Positions 24,601-39,600 of a stretch of 64,000 bases of DNA are shown one piece after another. This DNA comes from Nematostella vectensis. Taxonomy: Eukaryota; Cnidaria; Anthozoa; Actiniaria; Edwardsiidae. Position numbers and translations under genes: made by a program. The stretch covers positions 16,504,887 through 16,568,886 of the forward strand of contig NC_064034.1 in the NCBI RefSeq assembly GCF_932526225.1, in the 5' to 3' direction. Position 1 is the stretch's first letter. Each line of letters opens with the position of its first letter. The notes under the pieces are model-generated. The model was not told the DNA's origin and did no database searches. It saw nothing but the letters and a program-made list of their open reading frames with translations.

Positions 24601-27600
24601 GATATTGGTGGACTTGGCAAGCTCAACCTCATTATTACTAACCAGTTTGTCGATATTGGTGGACTTGGCAAGCTCAACCTCATTATTACTAACCAGTTTG
24701 TCGATATTGGTGGACTTGGCAAGCTCAACCTCATTATTACTAACCAGTTTGTTGATATTGGTGGACTTGGCAAGCTCAACCTCGTTATTACTAACCAGTT
24801 TGTCGATATTGGTGGACTTGGCAAGCTCAACCTCGTTATTACTAACCAGTTTGTCGATATTGGTGGACTTGGCAAGCTCAACCTCGTTATTACTAACCAG
24901 TTTGTCGATATTGGTGGACTTGGCGAGCACAACCTCGTTATTACTAACCAGTTTGTCGATATTGGTGGACTTGGCAAGCTCAACCTCGTTATTACTAACC
25001 AGTTTGTCGATATTGGTGGACTTGGCGAGCACAACCTCGTTATTACTAACCAGTTTGTCGATATTGGTGGACTTGGCGAGCTCAACCTCATTATTACTAA
25101 CCAGTTTGTCGATATTGGTGGACTTGGCAAGCTCAACCTCATTATTACTAACCAGTTTGTCGATATTGGTGGACTTGGCGTCATACTCAACCTCATTATT
25201 ACTAACCAGTTTGTCGATATTGGTGGACTTGGCGAGCACAACCCCATTATTACTAACCAGTTTGTCGATATTGGTGGACTTGGCAAGCACAACCTCGTTA
25301 TTACTAACCAGTTTGTCGATATTGGTGGACTTGGCAAGCACAACCTCGTTATTACTAACCAGTTTGTCGATATTGGTGGACTTGGCAAGCTCAACCTCAT
25401 TATTACTAACCAGTTTGTCGATATTGGTGGACTTGGCAAGCTCACCCTTATTGTTACTAACCTTTGTCGATATTGGTGGACTTGGCGAGCACAACCTCGT
25501 TATTACTAACCAGTTTGTCGATATTGGTGGACTTGGCAAGCTCAACCTCGTTATTACTAACCAGTTTGTCGATATTGGTGGACTTGGCGTCATACTCAAC
25601 CTCATTATTACTAACCAGTTTGTCGATATTGGTGGACTTGGCAAGCACAACCCCATTATTACTAACCAGTTTGTCGATATTGGTGGACTTGGCAAGCACA
25701 ACCTCGTTATTACTAACCAGTTTGTCGATATTGGTGGACTTGGCGAGCACAACCTCGTTATTACTAACCAGTTTGTCGATATTGGTGGACTTGGCGAGCA
25801 CAACCTCGTTATTACTAACCAGTTTGTCGATATTGGTGGACTTGGCAAACTCAACCTCGTTATTACTAACCAGTTTGTCGATATTGGTGGACTTGGCGAG
25901 CACAACCCCATTATTACTAACCAGTTTGTCGATATTGGTGGACTTGGCAAGCTCACCCTTATTGTTACTAACCTTTGTCGATATTGGTGGACTTGGCGAG
26001 CACAACCTCGTTATTACTAACCAGTTTGTCGATATTGGTGGACTTGGCAAGCTCAACCTCATTATTACTAACCAGTTTGTCGATATTGGTGGACTTGGCA
26101 AGCTCAACCTCGTTATTACTAACCAGTTTGTCGATATTGGTGGACTTGGCAAGCTCACCCTTATTGTTACTAACCTTTGTCGATATTGGTGGACTTGGCG
26201 AGCACAACCTCGTTATTACTAACCAGTTTGTCGATATTGGTGGACTTGGCAAGCTCAACCTCATTATTACTAACCAGTTTGTCGATATTGGTGGACTTGG
26301 CAAGCTCAACCTCGTTATTACTAACCAGTTTGTCGATATTGGTGGACTTGGCGTCATACTCAACCTCATTATTACTAACCAGTTTGTCGATATTGGTGGA
26401 CTTGGCAAGCACAACCCCATTATTACTAACCAGTTTGTCGATATTGGTGGACTTGGCAAGCACAACCTCGTTATTACTAACCAGTTTGTCGATATTGGTG
26501 GACTTGGCAAGCACAACCTCGTTATTACTAACCAGTTTGTCGATATTGGTGGACTTGGCAAGCACAACCTCATTATTACTAACCAGTTTGTCGATATTGG
26601 TGGACTTGGCGAGCACAACCTCGTTATTACTAACCAGTTTGTCGATATTGGTGGACTTGGCAAGCTCAACCTCGTTATTACTAACCAGTTTGTCGATATT
26701 GGTGGACTTGGCGAGCACAACCTCGTTATTACTAACCAGTTTGTCGATATTGGTGGACTTGGCGAGCTCAACCTCATTATTACTAACCAGTTTGTCGATA
26801 TTGGTGGACTTGGCAAGCTCAACCTCATTATTACTAACCAGTTTGTCGATATTGGTGGACTTGGCGTCATACTCAACCTCATTATTACTAACCAGTTTGT
26901 CGATATTGGTGGACTTGGCGAGCACAACCCCATTATTACTAACCAGTTTGTCGATATTGGTGGACTTGGCAAGCACAACCTCGTTATTACTAACCAGTTT
27001 GTCGATATTGGTGGACTTGGCAAGCACAACCTCGTTATTACTAACCAGTTTGTCGATATTGGTGGACTTGGCAAGCTCAACCTCATTATTACTAACCAGT
27101 TTGTCGATATTGGTGGACTTGGCAAGCTCACCCTTATTGTTACTAACCTTTGTCGATATTGGTGGACTTGGCGAGCACAACCTCGTTATTACTAACCAGT
27201 TTGTCGATATTGGTGGACTTGGCAAGCTCAACCTCGTTATTACTAACCAGTTTGTCGATATTGGTGGACTTGGCGTCATACTCAACCTCATTATTACTAA
27301 CCAGTTTGTCGATATTGGTGGACTTGGCAAGCACAACCCCATTATTACTAACCAGTTTGTCGATATTGGTGGACTTGGCAAGCACAACCTCGTTATTACT
27401 AACCAGTTTGTCGATATTGGTGGACTTGGCGAGCACAACCTCGTTATTACTAACCAGTTTGTCGATATTGGTGGACTTGGCGAGCACAACCTCGTTATTA
27501 CTAACCAGTTTGTCGATATTGGTGGACTTGGCAAACTCAACCTCGTTATTACTAACCAGTTTGTCGATATTGGTGGACTTGGCGAGCACAACCCCATTAT

Positions 27601-30600
27601 TACTAACCAGTTTGTCGATATTGGTGGACTTGGCAAGCTCACCCTTATTGTTACTAACCTTTGTCGATATTGGTGGACTTGGCGAGCACAACCTCGTTAT
27701 TACTAACCAGTTTGTCGATATTGGTGGACTTGGCAAGCTCAACCTCATTATTACTAACCAGTTTGTCGATATTGGTGGACTTGGCAAGCTCAACCTCGTT
27801 ATTACTAACCAGTTTGTCGATATTGGTGGACTTGGCAAGCTCACCCTTATTGTTACTAACCTTTGTCGATATTGGTGGACTTGGCGAGCACAACCTCGTT
27901 ATTACTAACCAGTTTGTCGATATTGGTGGACTTGGCAAGCTCAACCTCATTATTACTAACCAGTTTGTCGATATTGGTGGACTTGGCAAGCTCAACCTCG
28001 TTATTACTAACCAGTTTGTCGATATTGGTGGACTTGGCGTCATACTCAACCTCATTATTACTAACCAGTTTGTCGATATTGGTGGACTTGGCAAGCACAA
28101 CCCCATTATTACTAACCAGTTTGTCGATATTGGTGGACTTGGCAAGCACAACCTCGTTATTACTAACCAGTTTGTCGATATTGGTGGACTTGGCAAGCAC
28201 AACCTCGTTATTACTAACCAGTTTGTCGATATTGGTGGACTTGGCAAGCTCAACCTCATTATTACTAACCAGTTTGTCGATATTGGTGGACTTGGCAAGC
28301 TCAACCTCATTATTACTAACCAGTTTGTCGATATTGGTGGACTTGGCAAGCTCAACCTCGTTATTACTAACCAGTTTGTTGACATTGGTGGACTTGGCAA
28401 GCTCAACCTCATTATTACTAACCAGTTTGTCGATATTGGTGGACTTGGCGAGCACAACCCCATTATTACTAACCAGTTTGTCGATATTGGTGGACTTGGC
28501 AAGCTCAACCTCGTTATTACTAACCAGTTTGTCGATATTGGTGGACTTGGCAAGCACAACCCCATTATTACTAACCAGTTTGTCGATATTGGTGGACTTG
28601 GCGAGCACAACCTCGTTATTACTAACCAGTTTGTCGATATTGGTGGACTTGGCAAGCTCAACCTCGTTATTACTAACCAGTTTGTCGATATTGGTGGACT
28701 TGGCGTCATACTCAACCTCATTATTACTAACCAGTTTGTCGATATTGGTGGACTTGGCAAACACAACCCCATTATTACTAACCAGTTTGTCAATATTGGT
28801 GGACTTGGCAAGCACAACCTCGTTATTACTAACCAGTTTGTCGATATTGGTGGACTTGGCAAGCACAACCTCGTTATTACTAACCAGTTTGTCGATATTG
28901 GTGGACTTGGCAAGCTCACCCTTATTGTTACTAACCAGTTTGTCGATATTGGTGGACTTGGCAAGCTCAACCTCATTATTACTAACCAGTTTGTCGATAT
29001 TGGTGGACTTGGCAAGCTCAACCTCGTTATTACTAACCAGTTTGTTGACATTGGTGGACTTGGCAAGCTCAACCTCATTATTACTAACCAGTTTGTCGAT
29101 ATTGGTGGACTTGGCGAGCACAACCTCGTTATTACTAACCAGTTTGTCGATATTGGTGGACTTGGCAAGCTCAACCTCGTTATTACTAACCAGTTTGTCG
29201 ATATTGGTGGACTTGGCAAGCTCAACCTCATTATTACTAACCAGTTTGTCGATATTGGTGGACTTGGCAAGCTCAACCTCATTATTACTAACCAGTTTGT
29301 CGATATTGGTGGACTTGGCAAGCTCAACCTCGTTATTACTAACCAGTTTGTCGATATTGGTGGACTTGGCAAGCTCAACCTCATTATTACTAACCAGTTT
29401 GTCGATATTGGTGGACTTGGCGAGCACAACCTCGTTATTACTAACCAGTTTGTCGATATTGGTGGACTTGGCGTCATACTCAACCTCATTATTACTAACC
29501 AGTTTGTCGATATTGGTGGACTTGGCAAGCTCAACCTCATTATTACTAACCAGTTTGTCGATATTGGTGGACTTGGCGAGCACAACCCCATTATTACTAA
29601 CCAGTTTGTCGATATTGGTGGACTTGGCATCATACTCAACCTCATTATTACTAACCAGTTTGTTGACATTGGTGGACTTGGCAAGCTCAACCTCATTATT
29701 ACTAACCAGTTTGTCGATATTGGTGGACTTGGCGAGCACAACCTCGTTATTACTAACCAGTTTGTCGATATTGGTGGACTTGGCAAGCTCAACCTCATTA
29801 TTACTAACCAGTTTGTCGATATTGGTGGACTTGGCAAGCTTAACCTCATTATTACTAACCAGTTTGTCGATATTGGTGGACTTGGCGAGCTCAAGCTGAC
29901 GCAGACTCTGCTGTTCCTGTATCTGCGCGTGCATCTTCTGCATCTTGGATTTTTGCTGCAGTAGAAAATAGGTCCGTAAACGTATATGTAGCTACTGCAA
30001 CAAGCTTACAACTATAATCTTATCATATATTTCTAGATTATTTTAGCTATCTACTGTTGCTGTAATGTACTGTTAATGAATGTTTAAGGCTTTCTTGCGG
30101 GACAGATTTAAGTACGAAGAAGCATTGTTTATCATTTATTTACGTAGAAAACTAGTTTTGTCACATCAAGCTTCAGATTAAACAAATTACAAACCATATT
30201 TCCTATTCGTATTACGCTGATAAAGGAAAACTTTTTCGGAAAATTATTCAATACTGCTAGATACGAACAAAGTACAATCGTAAAAAGCAGATGATCGCAG
30301 CATTACCTCAAACTGGAGTTTTCGTCGAAGTCTTTGGCATTCCTTTTCCAACTCAGACAAGGCCTGTATAATAAGAAAAAGATAGTGAGGCGACATGACT
30401 ACTGGCGAATAGTTACGTGTTAGTTAAATACATTCACCTAATACACCTTTAATATACCTTACATCAAAAACTGGTAGTCAGCTCTGCCAGAACTACGTCT
30501 ATTTTAAGACTTCTGTCTTCAAAATTTGGCAGATTTGACAACCAGTTTTTGGTGGTCTATATTTTTCTGTTTAAAAACACAATTGTTTGGGTATTTTATC

Positions 30601-33600
30601 TGGTTTAATATAAATTCAATATATAATTTTAGCTATCTTTAATCCGCCAAATCGAAGCGATTCGCAGTTTTCGTTACGCACTGTCTACCACTGGGTTAGT
30701 GAGAGCGAGCCAATCAAATCACAGGTATCGTATGTTGTAAGAGTGTAGTATTACTAATATCTGATAGCCAAGCTTCAAGATTGTTTTTATTCCTACCCGC
30801 TTACACTCATTTTACCTGATATTTACAGTCTTTCTTTGCAATCTAAACATGCACAAATAGTAAAAGCAATTTAAGAAGCAGTTGTGGATAATACCTGTCG
30901 GAGCGCTGCTTGCTCTTGTTTCATAAGAATCGCCTTCTCCTCTGCCAGTTTCTTGACTTCAAGGCACTCCCGCTTAGCCCGGTCTGCTTCATCCCGTAAG
31001 CTATCCACCTACAAAAAAAGTTGAATTTGTTTCTGAATTTGATTTTAGATAAGTGATGTATCGAGTTATAAAATGCTCTTACCGAGTCGTGATATCGTAA
31101 GAAAAGCCTTGTCTTCTTCCAGTTATTCATCGTCTTCATTTTTAAGAACTGTGGGAAGAAAGAATCACATCAAATCATTTCGTTTCACACAATATCATTT
31201 GTGCCACGCTCAGGGTATTCAGTGAACACTCCCTTACTTACCATCTGTCCGAGGTTAGTGTTATCTTCCTGGATGTCGCGTATTTGATCGCACTTCTTTA
31301 GCACTGGGTCAGTACCTACGGCTGAGCCAAGAAATATGCACGGATTATGCCATGCGGGCGACGAAACCAATAAATATACACAGACCTATCACGTGCTCGC
31401 CACGCCAGGCGACTCAGACAATAAATATACACAGATTTCTCAAGTGCTATCCACGCAAGCCGACGGATCCAATAAATATACATATAATTCAGGCCCGTAA
31501 CCAGGATTTTTTTTTTTTGGGGGGGGGGGGGGGTTGGGTGCGAAATCCGAAAAAGTGGACCTAAGTTTTCTGGGGGGAGGGGAGGTGGAAAGAACACAAT
31601 GGGATTTTTTTATGCCTTTGCAGTATCTCCACGGGATGTTTATAGTCGGATTTAGCTACATACCAGAGTGATCTAGCTTATGATTTTTAGTTTTGTCTAC
31701 AAATAGCACGGGGGAGGGGGGGTATTTGCATACCTTTCATTGATCCGGACTTCTCGCGCATGTCTTCTAGTGCTTGCCGTCTGACGTCATTAAGGCTCTC
31801 GTGGACATCGTCGTACAAAAATAACCTACAAATAACACAGGCAGCCCACGTCAAAACGATCTTATTCTGGCGTGCTCGCTTATATCCACAGATTATAACC
31901 ATATATGGTTATAGCTAGCGCGCATGCTCGCTTATATGGTTATAACTATCAAGTAACTATCAAGCGTGCTCACTTATATCGGCGGAAGAAAAACAACAAT
32001 ATGGCGGCAGCGTAGTGTGGCTTAAAATGACTATCATTCATGTGGAATCTGCACGTACGATGGTCGAGGTGCGCTGGGGCGAAGATTTCTTCGCACCCTC
32101 GCCCCCGTGCACCTCGGCTTTAGAGCGCGCAATACAATTCCCAATATTCGAAAACAAACATTTTTGAATAGCCCCGAATGAGAGCCGGCTAGCAAAGTTC
32201 GTTAGTGATGGTATTACTAGAAAGACTACAGACAAGCTGTAGAAAAACTAGATGGCCTGCATAGGCGTGGTGTAGACAAGCTATAAATAAACACAAGGTT
32301 GATAAAGTTTGTTGAACGCCTCTGTAAAACCGTAGTTGCGCTGACGTTTCAAGCGTTAGCCCTTCGTCGGAGCAAAAGAGTTACTCATGACAAGAAAAAG
32401 AACGCGCCACGTATTTCAAATAGACACGCGCTGTTTCTTTATTGCTTTATGAGGGTTGAACGATAACGGAAAGTTTATTTATCTTGAATGGCCAATATCA
32501 CAAGGGGTAGGGTACAAATATCACAGAAAACTTTCATCGCTGTTATATCGCTCTGCACTTGGTTGAAATGAATTGGACAACATTTTTGAATAGCCCCGAA
32601 TGAGAGCCGGCTAGCAAAGTTCGTTAGTGATGGTATTACTAGAAAGACTACAGACAAGCTGTAGAAAAACTAGATGGCCTGCATAGGCGTGGTGTAGACA
32701 AGCTATAAATAAACACAAGGTTGATAAAGTTTGTTGAACGCCTCTGTAAAACCGTAGTTGCGCTGACGTTTCAAGCGTTAGCCCTTCGTCGGAGCAAAAG
32801 AGTTACTCATGACAAGAAAAAAAACGCGCCACGTATTTCAAATAGACACGCGCTGTTTCTTTATTGCTTTATGAGGGTTGAACGATAACGGAAAGTTTAT
32901 TTATCTTGAATGGCCAATATCACAAGGGGTAGGGTACAAATATCACAGAAAACTTTCATCGCTGTTATATCGCTCTGCACTTGGTTGAAATGAATTGGAC
33001 GACTTTTATGTTTTTTAGTTTTATCACCTGAATTCTTCAAACTTGTTCTTCATTTCGAAGCAGTTGCTGAAAAGCTCTTGAACGAGATTCGCGAAATCTT
33101 TTTTGATCTTCTCTCTCAGCTCTTTTTCCTGAAATGAGGAAAACACACCTGTCTTTAGAGCGAGAGTAAAACATGTCGCAAAACATGGGAGGGAGTACAT
33201 TTGCCAGATTGCTGCCTACCTGGTTCATAATAGAATCTCTCATCTCCATAATTTTAGCACGAAGAGCTGTAATTTCTAAAAAAAAGAGACAAAAAAAAAA
33301 AGGTTAAGGGAAGATTCTTGCCAGAAAGTTGAATACAACGATATGATGATGACGACAATGGTGATTATAATGATGGTAGATGATGAAAAAGATTAGGAAA
33401 GAAGATCCTTTTATTCATTGATGATGCTGACGATGATGATGAAGCTCCTGCTTGTCATGACCATAATAGATAGTGATGATGTAGATGACAACGTAGTAGA
33501 TAAGAATAAATATGATGATGATGAATCAAATACCATATGCAGGCCCGTACCCAGGCCCCCACAACGGCTGAAGGTCCACTTTCGGTTCCCAATATGAGTG

Positions 33601-36600
33601 TTATTTGTAGACAAAAACTATAAAACATAAGCTAAATCACGCTGGTATGTAGCCAAATCTGACAATAAACAACCCGTGAAGATACTTCTGATTCCGCATC
33701 CCCCCCCCCACCCCCACCAAGAAAAATCCTGTGTACCGGTCTGATATGTTTTTATTTTGTGCTACAGAAACTCCGCATTAACTTTGACTACTCGCAAACT
33801 ATTGAGCACAACTCATTTAGTGCGGCGTCTGAACCACCGTAGAACCCAAAGAATTTGAGTTGATACAATTAATAATAAGATTCGGCACGGCAGGAGCGCG
33901 ACGTATGAGTCAGGACTTAGCCCTACCTAGAAGTTGTTCGTGGCTCCGATCAGCCAACTGGCAGTGTACATCTACGACAGTTGCCACAGCGTTTGCTTCC
34001 ATCTGATCTTGGCATTGCTTTATTTCCTACACATCAATCCACTTATTATCCATCCATATTTCAGACTGTTCCTACCTCTAGGAAGGGGACTAAAAAGATT
34101 ATGGCGGATGTTCACTTGCTGGTCCGATCGAACACTACCCCGACACATTGTTTGGAGCCTGATCGCGGGCAATTCCGCTTAACCTGCAACCCACTATTAC
34201 GAAGAGATATCTGATAAAATAAGAAACGCTACACACCCTTCGGATAAAAAATGTGAAAAATTTCTGGAAGCTTGAACTAAAAAAAAATAATCTCCTTCTG
34301 GTATAAACCCTTTTTAGCATACCTCCAGTTTGTTTTTAATGTTAATGGATGCTGTTTTAATGTTTGTTTGTACCTATTCACTTATGGATAGCTTATCCCC
34401 CTCAACGGCTGTTTCACTGGGTGCTGTTTTAATGTTTGTACCTGTTCTCTCATGAATAACAGCTGGTGCTGATGACGAAGAAGGCTCTCGTAGTACATAG
34501 CGTAACTAACAAGGCAAACACCTGGTTAGTACTAGGTGGACCGTGCAAGGACGCGTAAATACACCAACACTTAGTGGAACGAGTTAGTACTTAGCGTAAC
34601 TAAAAAAATAAACGCTTGATTAGTACTGAATGACCATGCAAGGACGTGTAAATACACCAACACTTAGTGAACCGAGCAGAACATAGTGGATTTGCCATGC
34701 GAGTAGTACATAGCGTGGCTATTAACAACGCAGAGACAATAATAGCGCTACCTTTCGAAGCACACCCTTTCCCTCAGATTCGTCTCTGTCGCCAGTCGAA
34801 GAAGACACTTGTTTAGATGTTCCTTAAAAGAAAAAAAAAATTATATTTAAAACATGGAATATTTGCCCGCGCGAAATGGATAATTCACCTGTGTGAGTTG
34901 GCTGATTCACCGAGCAAGCTTGAATTACCCGTGAAAATCCGTGTAAACTGGACGGATTACCCGTGTAAACTGGATGGATTACCCGTGTAAACTGGATGGT
35001 TTACCCGTGTAAACTAGATGGATTACCCGAGTAAACTAAATGGATTACGCGTATAAACTGGATGGATTACCAGTGTGAACTGGACGATTTTCCCGTGTGG
35101 ACTGGATAATTTATACGTGTGATCTGGATTTACCCATATAAACTGGATTATTTATCCGTGTAAACTGGATTTACCCGTGTGAACTGGATTATTTACAGTA
35201 TAAAATTGATTTACCTGTGCAAACTGGATAATTTTCACGTTTAAGATTGTTGTACACAAGATAATTAACCGTGTAAACTTGATTTACCCGTTTGAGCAGG
35301 ATGATTTACACGTGTAAACATAACCTACCCGTGTGAACTCGATGGTCTCGCCGTCGTCCATGTGCCCTGCCATCAAGTCAAGTACGAAGTTCTCCACCAG
35401 GTGTGGCTTAGTGATGGTCGAGTTCTCCTTCATCACCTAATGGCATCAGGAAGTTAACACAGCGCTTCCGGGAACATGTCATAATACCATCATGTAACCA
35501 GCTATCTATGGCCCCGCACCCAGCCCAAGCTTTCGAATTGCTGGCCCAATCAGACAGCTTTCAATTTTTGGCAGTAGAATTAAAAATAGACGACATAAGG
35601 ACAGAAACGCGTAATCTACCAGGTTAAATGTTTCATAATAGTGTAATGAGCGCATTTTTACAAACTAATAATAAAACAACTATAAACAACTTTATATAGA
35701 TTCAGCTCATTCGCATAATATTAAATATACGATATTACTAAATATGGTATTACTAAATATACGATATTACTAAACATGGTATTACTAAACATAATTGTAA
35801 CATCGGTTCGGGATGATAACATCTCGGAATATGAATAAGGAAAAGATAACATCACTGGAATATGATATAAGAAGATAACATCACTGGAATATGATATAAG
35901 GAGAAGATAACATCACTGGAATATGATATAAGGAGAAGATAACATCACTGGAATATGATATAAGGAGAAGATAACATCACTGGAATAGGATATAAGGAGA
36001 AGATAACATCTCGGAATATGATATAAGGAGAAGATAACTTCACTGGAATATGATATAAGGAGAAGATAACATCACTGGAATATGATAAAAGGAGAAGATA
36101 ACATCACTAGAATATGATATAAGGAGAAGATAACATCACTGGAATATGATATAAGGAGAAGATAACATCAATGGAATATGATATAAGAAAAAGATACTAT
36201 CACTGGAATATGATATAAGAAGAAGATAACATCACTGGAATATGATATAAGAAGAAGATAACATCTCGGAATATGATATAAGGAGAAGATAACAACACTG
36301 GAATATGATATAAGGAGAAGATAACATCACTGGAATATGATATAAGGAGAAGATAACATCACTGGAATATGATATAAGGAGAAGATAACATCACTAGAAT
36401 ATGATATAAGAAGAAGATAACATCGCTAGAATATGATATAAGGAGAAAATAACATCACTAGAATATGATATAAGGAGAAGATAACATCACTAGAATATGA
36501 TATAAGGAGAAGATAATATCACTAGAATATGATATAAGGAGAAGATAACATCACTAGAATATGATATAAGGAGCAGATAACATGACTAGAATATGATATA

Positions 36601-39600
36601 AGGAGCAGATAACATGACTAGAATATGATATAAGGAGAAGATAACATCACTGGAATATGATGTAAGGAGAAGATAACATCACTGTCGTATGATATGCGGG
36701 GTTCCCTCACCGGTTTCTTCCAGAGATCCGTGGGTAGCGTCGTGTCATCCCGACCTCTTTCCGACACCACCAGAGTGTGCTCACGTGATATCCTCCTCAA
36801 GACGTCAGAGATCATGCTGCACTCGAGATTCTCTAGCAGTCGCACCAGCTGTCAAGAGGTGGTGAGTCAAAAACGATCTCGTGACTTTTCGGGTGCCAAA
36901 TCCAAGCAAGAAATGGCTGCGCCCGTCACGCCAGAGACGAAATCTCTCAATGAAAATAAGCCCTATTTAATAATGAAATTTTCTGGCTGATTCGTAAGCG
37001 CTGAAGTTGCTCTTTGTTTAATTTGCCGCTAAAAGCCGGACAGCACGTGAGTTTGCCACCCAAAAGGTCATGTTTTTGCAAACGCGAGAGCGAGTGAAGA
37101 GATAGACCGTTCACGGAGCAACCGTTAACATGCTAACTGGGTACTAGAATGAGTGTTTTACTATAAACTCCTAAGGTTATCGAGAGTAACCTTTTCAAAA
37201 GAGAAGGTTTGACAAATTCGAACCTGTTTGATTTTGAGTTCCATCTCTGTCGCTCCAGGCGGTGTGGCCAGCGGCTCGTCGTCACTTGTGAGTACGCCCA
37301 AAGCAGCGTACTCCTGACCCTAAAAGACAGCATTACCCATCAGGACAGAGGATTCCGATAGTTTTGAGAGCTTTGAAGAGAAAAAAGAAAGCGGCGATGG
37401 ACACAGTGCTAATATGGCAGCTTACCAGCCCAAGTTTTGCAGCGATTTGTTGGTAAACCGACTGAAGCACGTCGATCTTGTACAACTTACTGCAAGATAA
37501 CAAGCAGTATGTTAGACGTCCTTGGAATTTCCTTATTTGGCTGTTTGAACAAACTTTGTATTCAAAACATTTAAAAATACAGACTACTTGACGAAATATC
37601 TAATTCGGTTTAATATATTTATCCAGGGGAAATAATTAACTCGGAGGAATATCTCACTCGGAGAAATATTCAACTCGGTGAAATATTTTTTTAACAAAAA
37701 TGCAGCTAAACCTAAAACGGAGAACTCGAAGCATTTAATATATAAAAAAAGTTTTTTTTTAGGACTAAACAAGTCATACAGTGAGCATTGGAGATTCTAA
37801 TACCAGTATTGATACCTCTAACAGTAATGTTAATCTTATGCGACTAATATCTAGGGTCAATTATTCCTATTCCTATTCCTATTGAGTGTTTCTATAGCTT
37901 TAAAGCAGTTGTCACGTGCTCTTTCTCATACAAACCACATAAGCTAACTAACGCAGCCTTGTGTACGAGTTAAAAAGAGTCACGATAGTATTCAAGGAGC
38001 CTATAATAATAGACAGGATACGGGGAAGAAGAGATCGGTCAGAGAGAGAACGATTCAGAAATGGTATTGAGATGGAGGTCGAAAGAGGAACGTAAGAGAT
38101 GTAACATTCATCGTCAGAGGTAAGTGAGATGTGCGAGATGTAAGAAAGACACAAGAACCCAGAGCCGTGACATTTAACGTGAGCAGAAGGCTGAATTGTA
38201 TCAAAACGGTTCACGTTGTCATCAAAACCCCTTGACATTTAGATGAAAGAAGGTGCCGCTGATATCTGAACAACCATAGACAAGTTTCACACAAACAGCT
38301 CTAAACCCGGGGGGACTCTCAATAAAAAAAGTGTACATATGCTCGTCCTGACCCTTAGGGTATAAAATTCACCCCAAGTGCTATCCGGTAGGGTCTTCTG
38401 GAAATCTGCTATTCCTTAGGGTGTCTACCAGAAGACCCGACCACCTAAAAATACAAATCACACTTACTGTTACAGTTTGTAAGATTTTCTGTTAAATCTC
38501 AATCAGTCGATCTAGTGTCAACTGTCAACAAAAGACAAAATCCCAATTCTGCTTTGGATTGCTGTGAAGCCGGCTGTCACTTTAGCAATCCTTAGCGGTG
38601 ATGTTTGAAATTTCTACTATCTCTTTGCAGAAAGAGGGTTAGGGTTAAAACATCCAGAAACCACACCCATTTTAGGGTTAAAATTTATTTTCTCGACGAG
38701 CATATGTGCATTTTTTAGGCAGAGTCCCCCGGGGCTCTGTACTTCCGACTTCCACTTACAGGAACGCGCGGTAGTTCTTGGTAGAGGAAATCTCGTTAAC
38801 GCCGAGTTTCCTGCAGCCCCAGTCTGTCTTGAGCACCTCAAGCCTCGAGCAGATCAACAGGAACATGTTGATCAGCTTAACGGCCGCCTTGGGGTTCGTA
38901 CTGTGCGACAATTTACCCTTGGGAATATCACCATAACCTGTAGTTTCAGCTGATTTCGGATCTTTGCCACTCACGCCCGTGCCATCCTCGGAGGTGTCGC
39001 TCTGCCGGCTCGTTGGACGTCGGGAGGAGCTCGTGGCTGGCCGAGAGCGTGGCGAGGTTGAGCTACCGATCTCGTCCTCTTGCTTGCTAAAGAACATGTC
39101 AGGTAGGCCCGCTTGTAGGACGTCCTCAAGTAGGAGAGACACGCCAAGAATCTCGCCGTTCACAACATGTCTGTTTGTACACAAAAACAATAAGAGTGAC
39201 GTTTGCAGAACGACGCAATAGAAGACAAACTTCGTAGAGAACCCGTTCACTGCCCGTCACTCAAAATTCTCTACTCTATATCAAATAATGAAGTGCAGTG
39301 ACATGGCGAAATCAAAAACCATCTCCGTGTTGACCGATGAAGAAAACATCAACAATAAAACGAACCTGTCGACTTCCTTGAGTCCTGCCAGACATAGTTG
39401 CATGTGATCACCTATCGCGTACCACTGCCAGTACATCATGGGAAACGGGCCATACCTGTAAACACGGATATATGCGTATAGGATATACGTCATGAGGCTT
39501 ATTCATGCATCGTTCGGCAAGAATAAATCCCAAAATCGTTCGGCTTATGTGTTGGGTAAAGTCGCACGCCTGCATCGCAGGATTAATAGGACTCTCTGCG

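Noticed and set aside
22028-29859. CRISPR-like array
   Set aside because: Copies are contiguous with no unique spacers, and the DNA is eukaryotic.
22028-29964. Very long open frames on both strands (up to 767 codons) across the 51-bp array
   Set aside because: They exist because a 51-bp period keeps every frame open. The flanking exons join in frame without the array, so most of this is intron; only possible donor-shift isoforms are kept as a finding.
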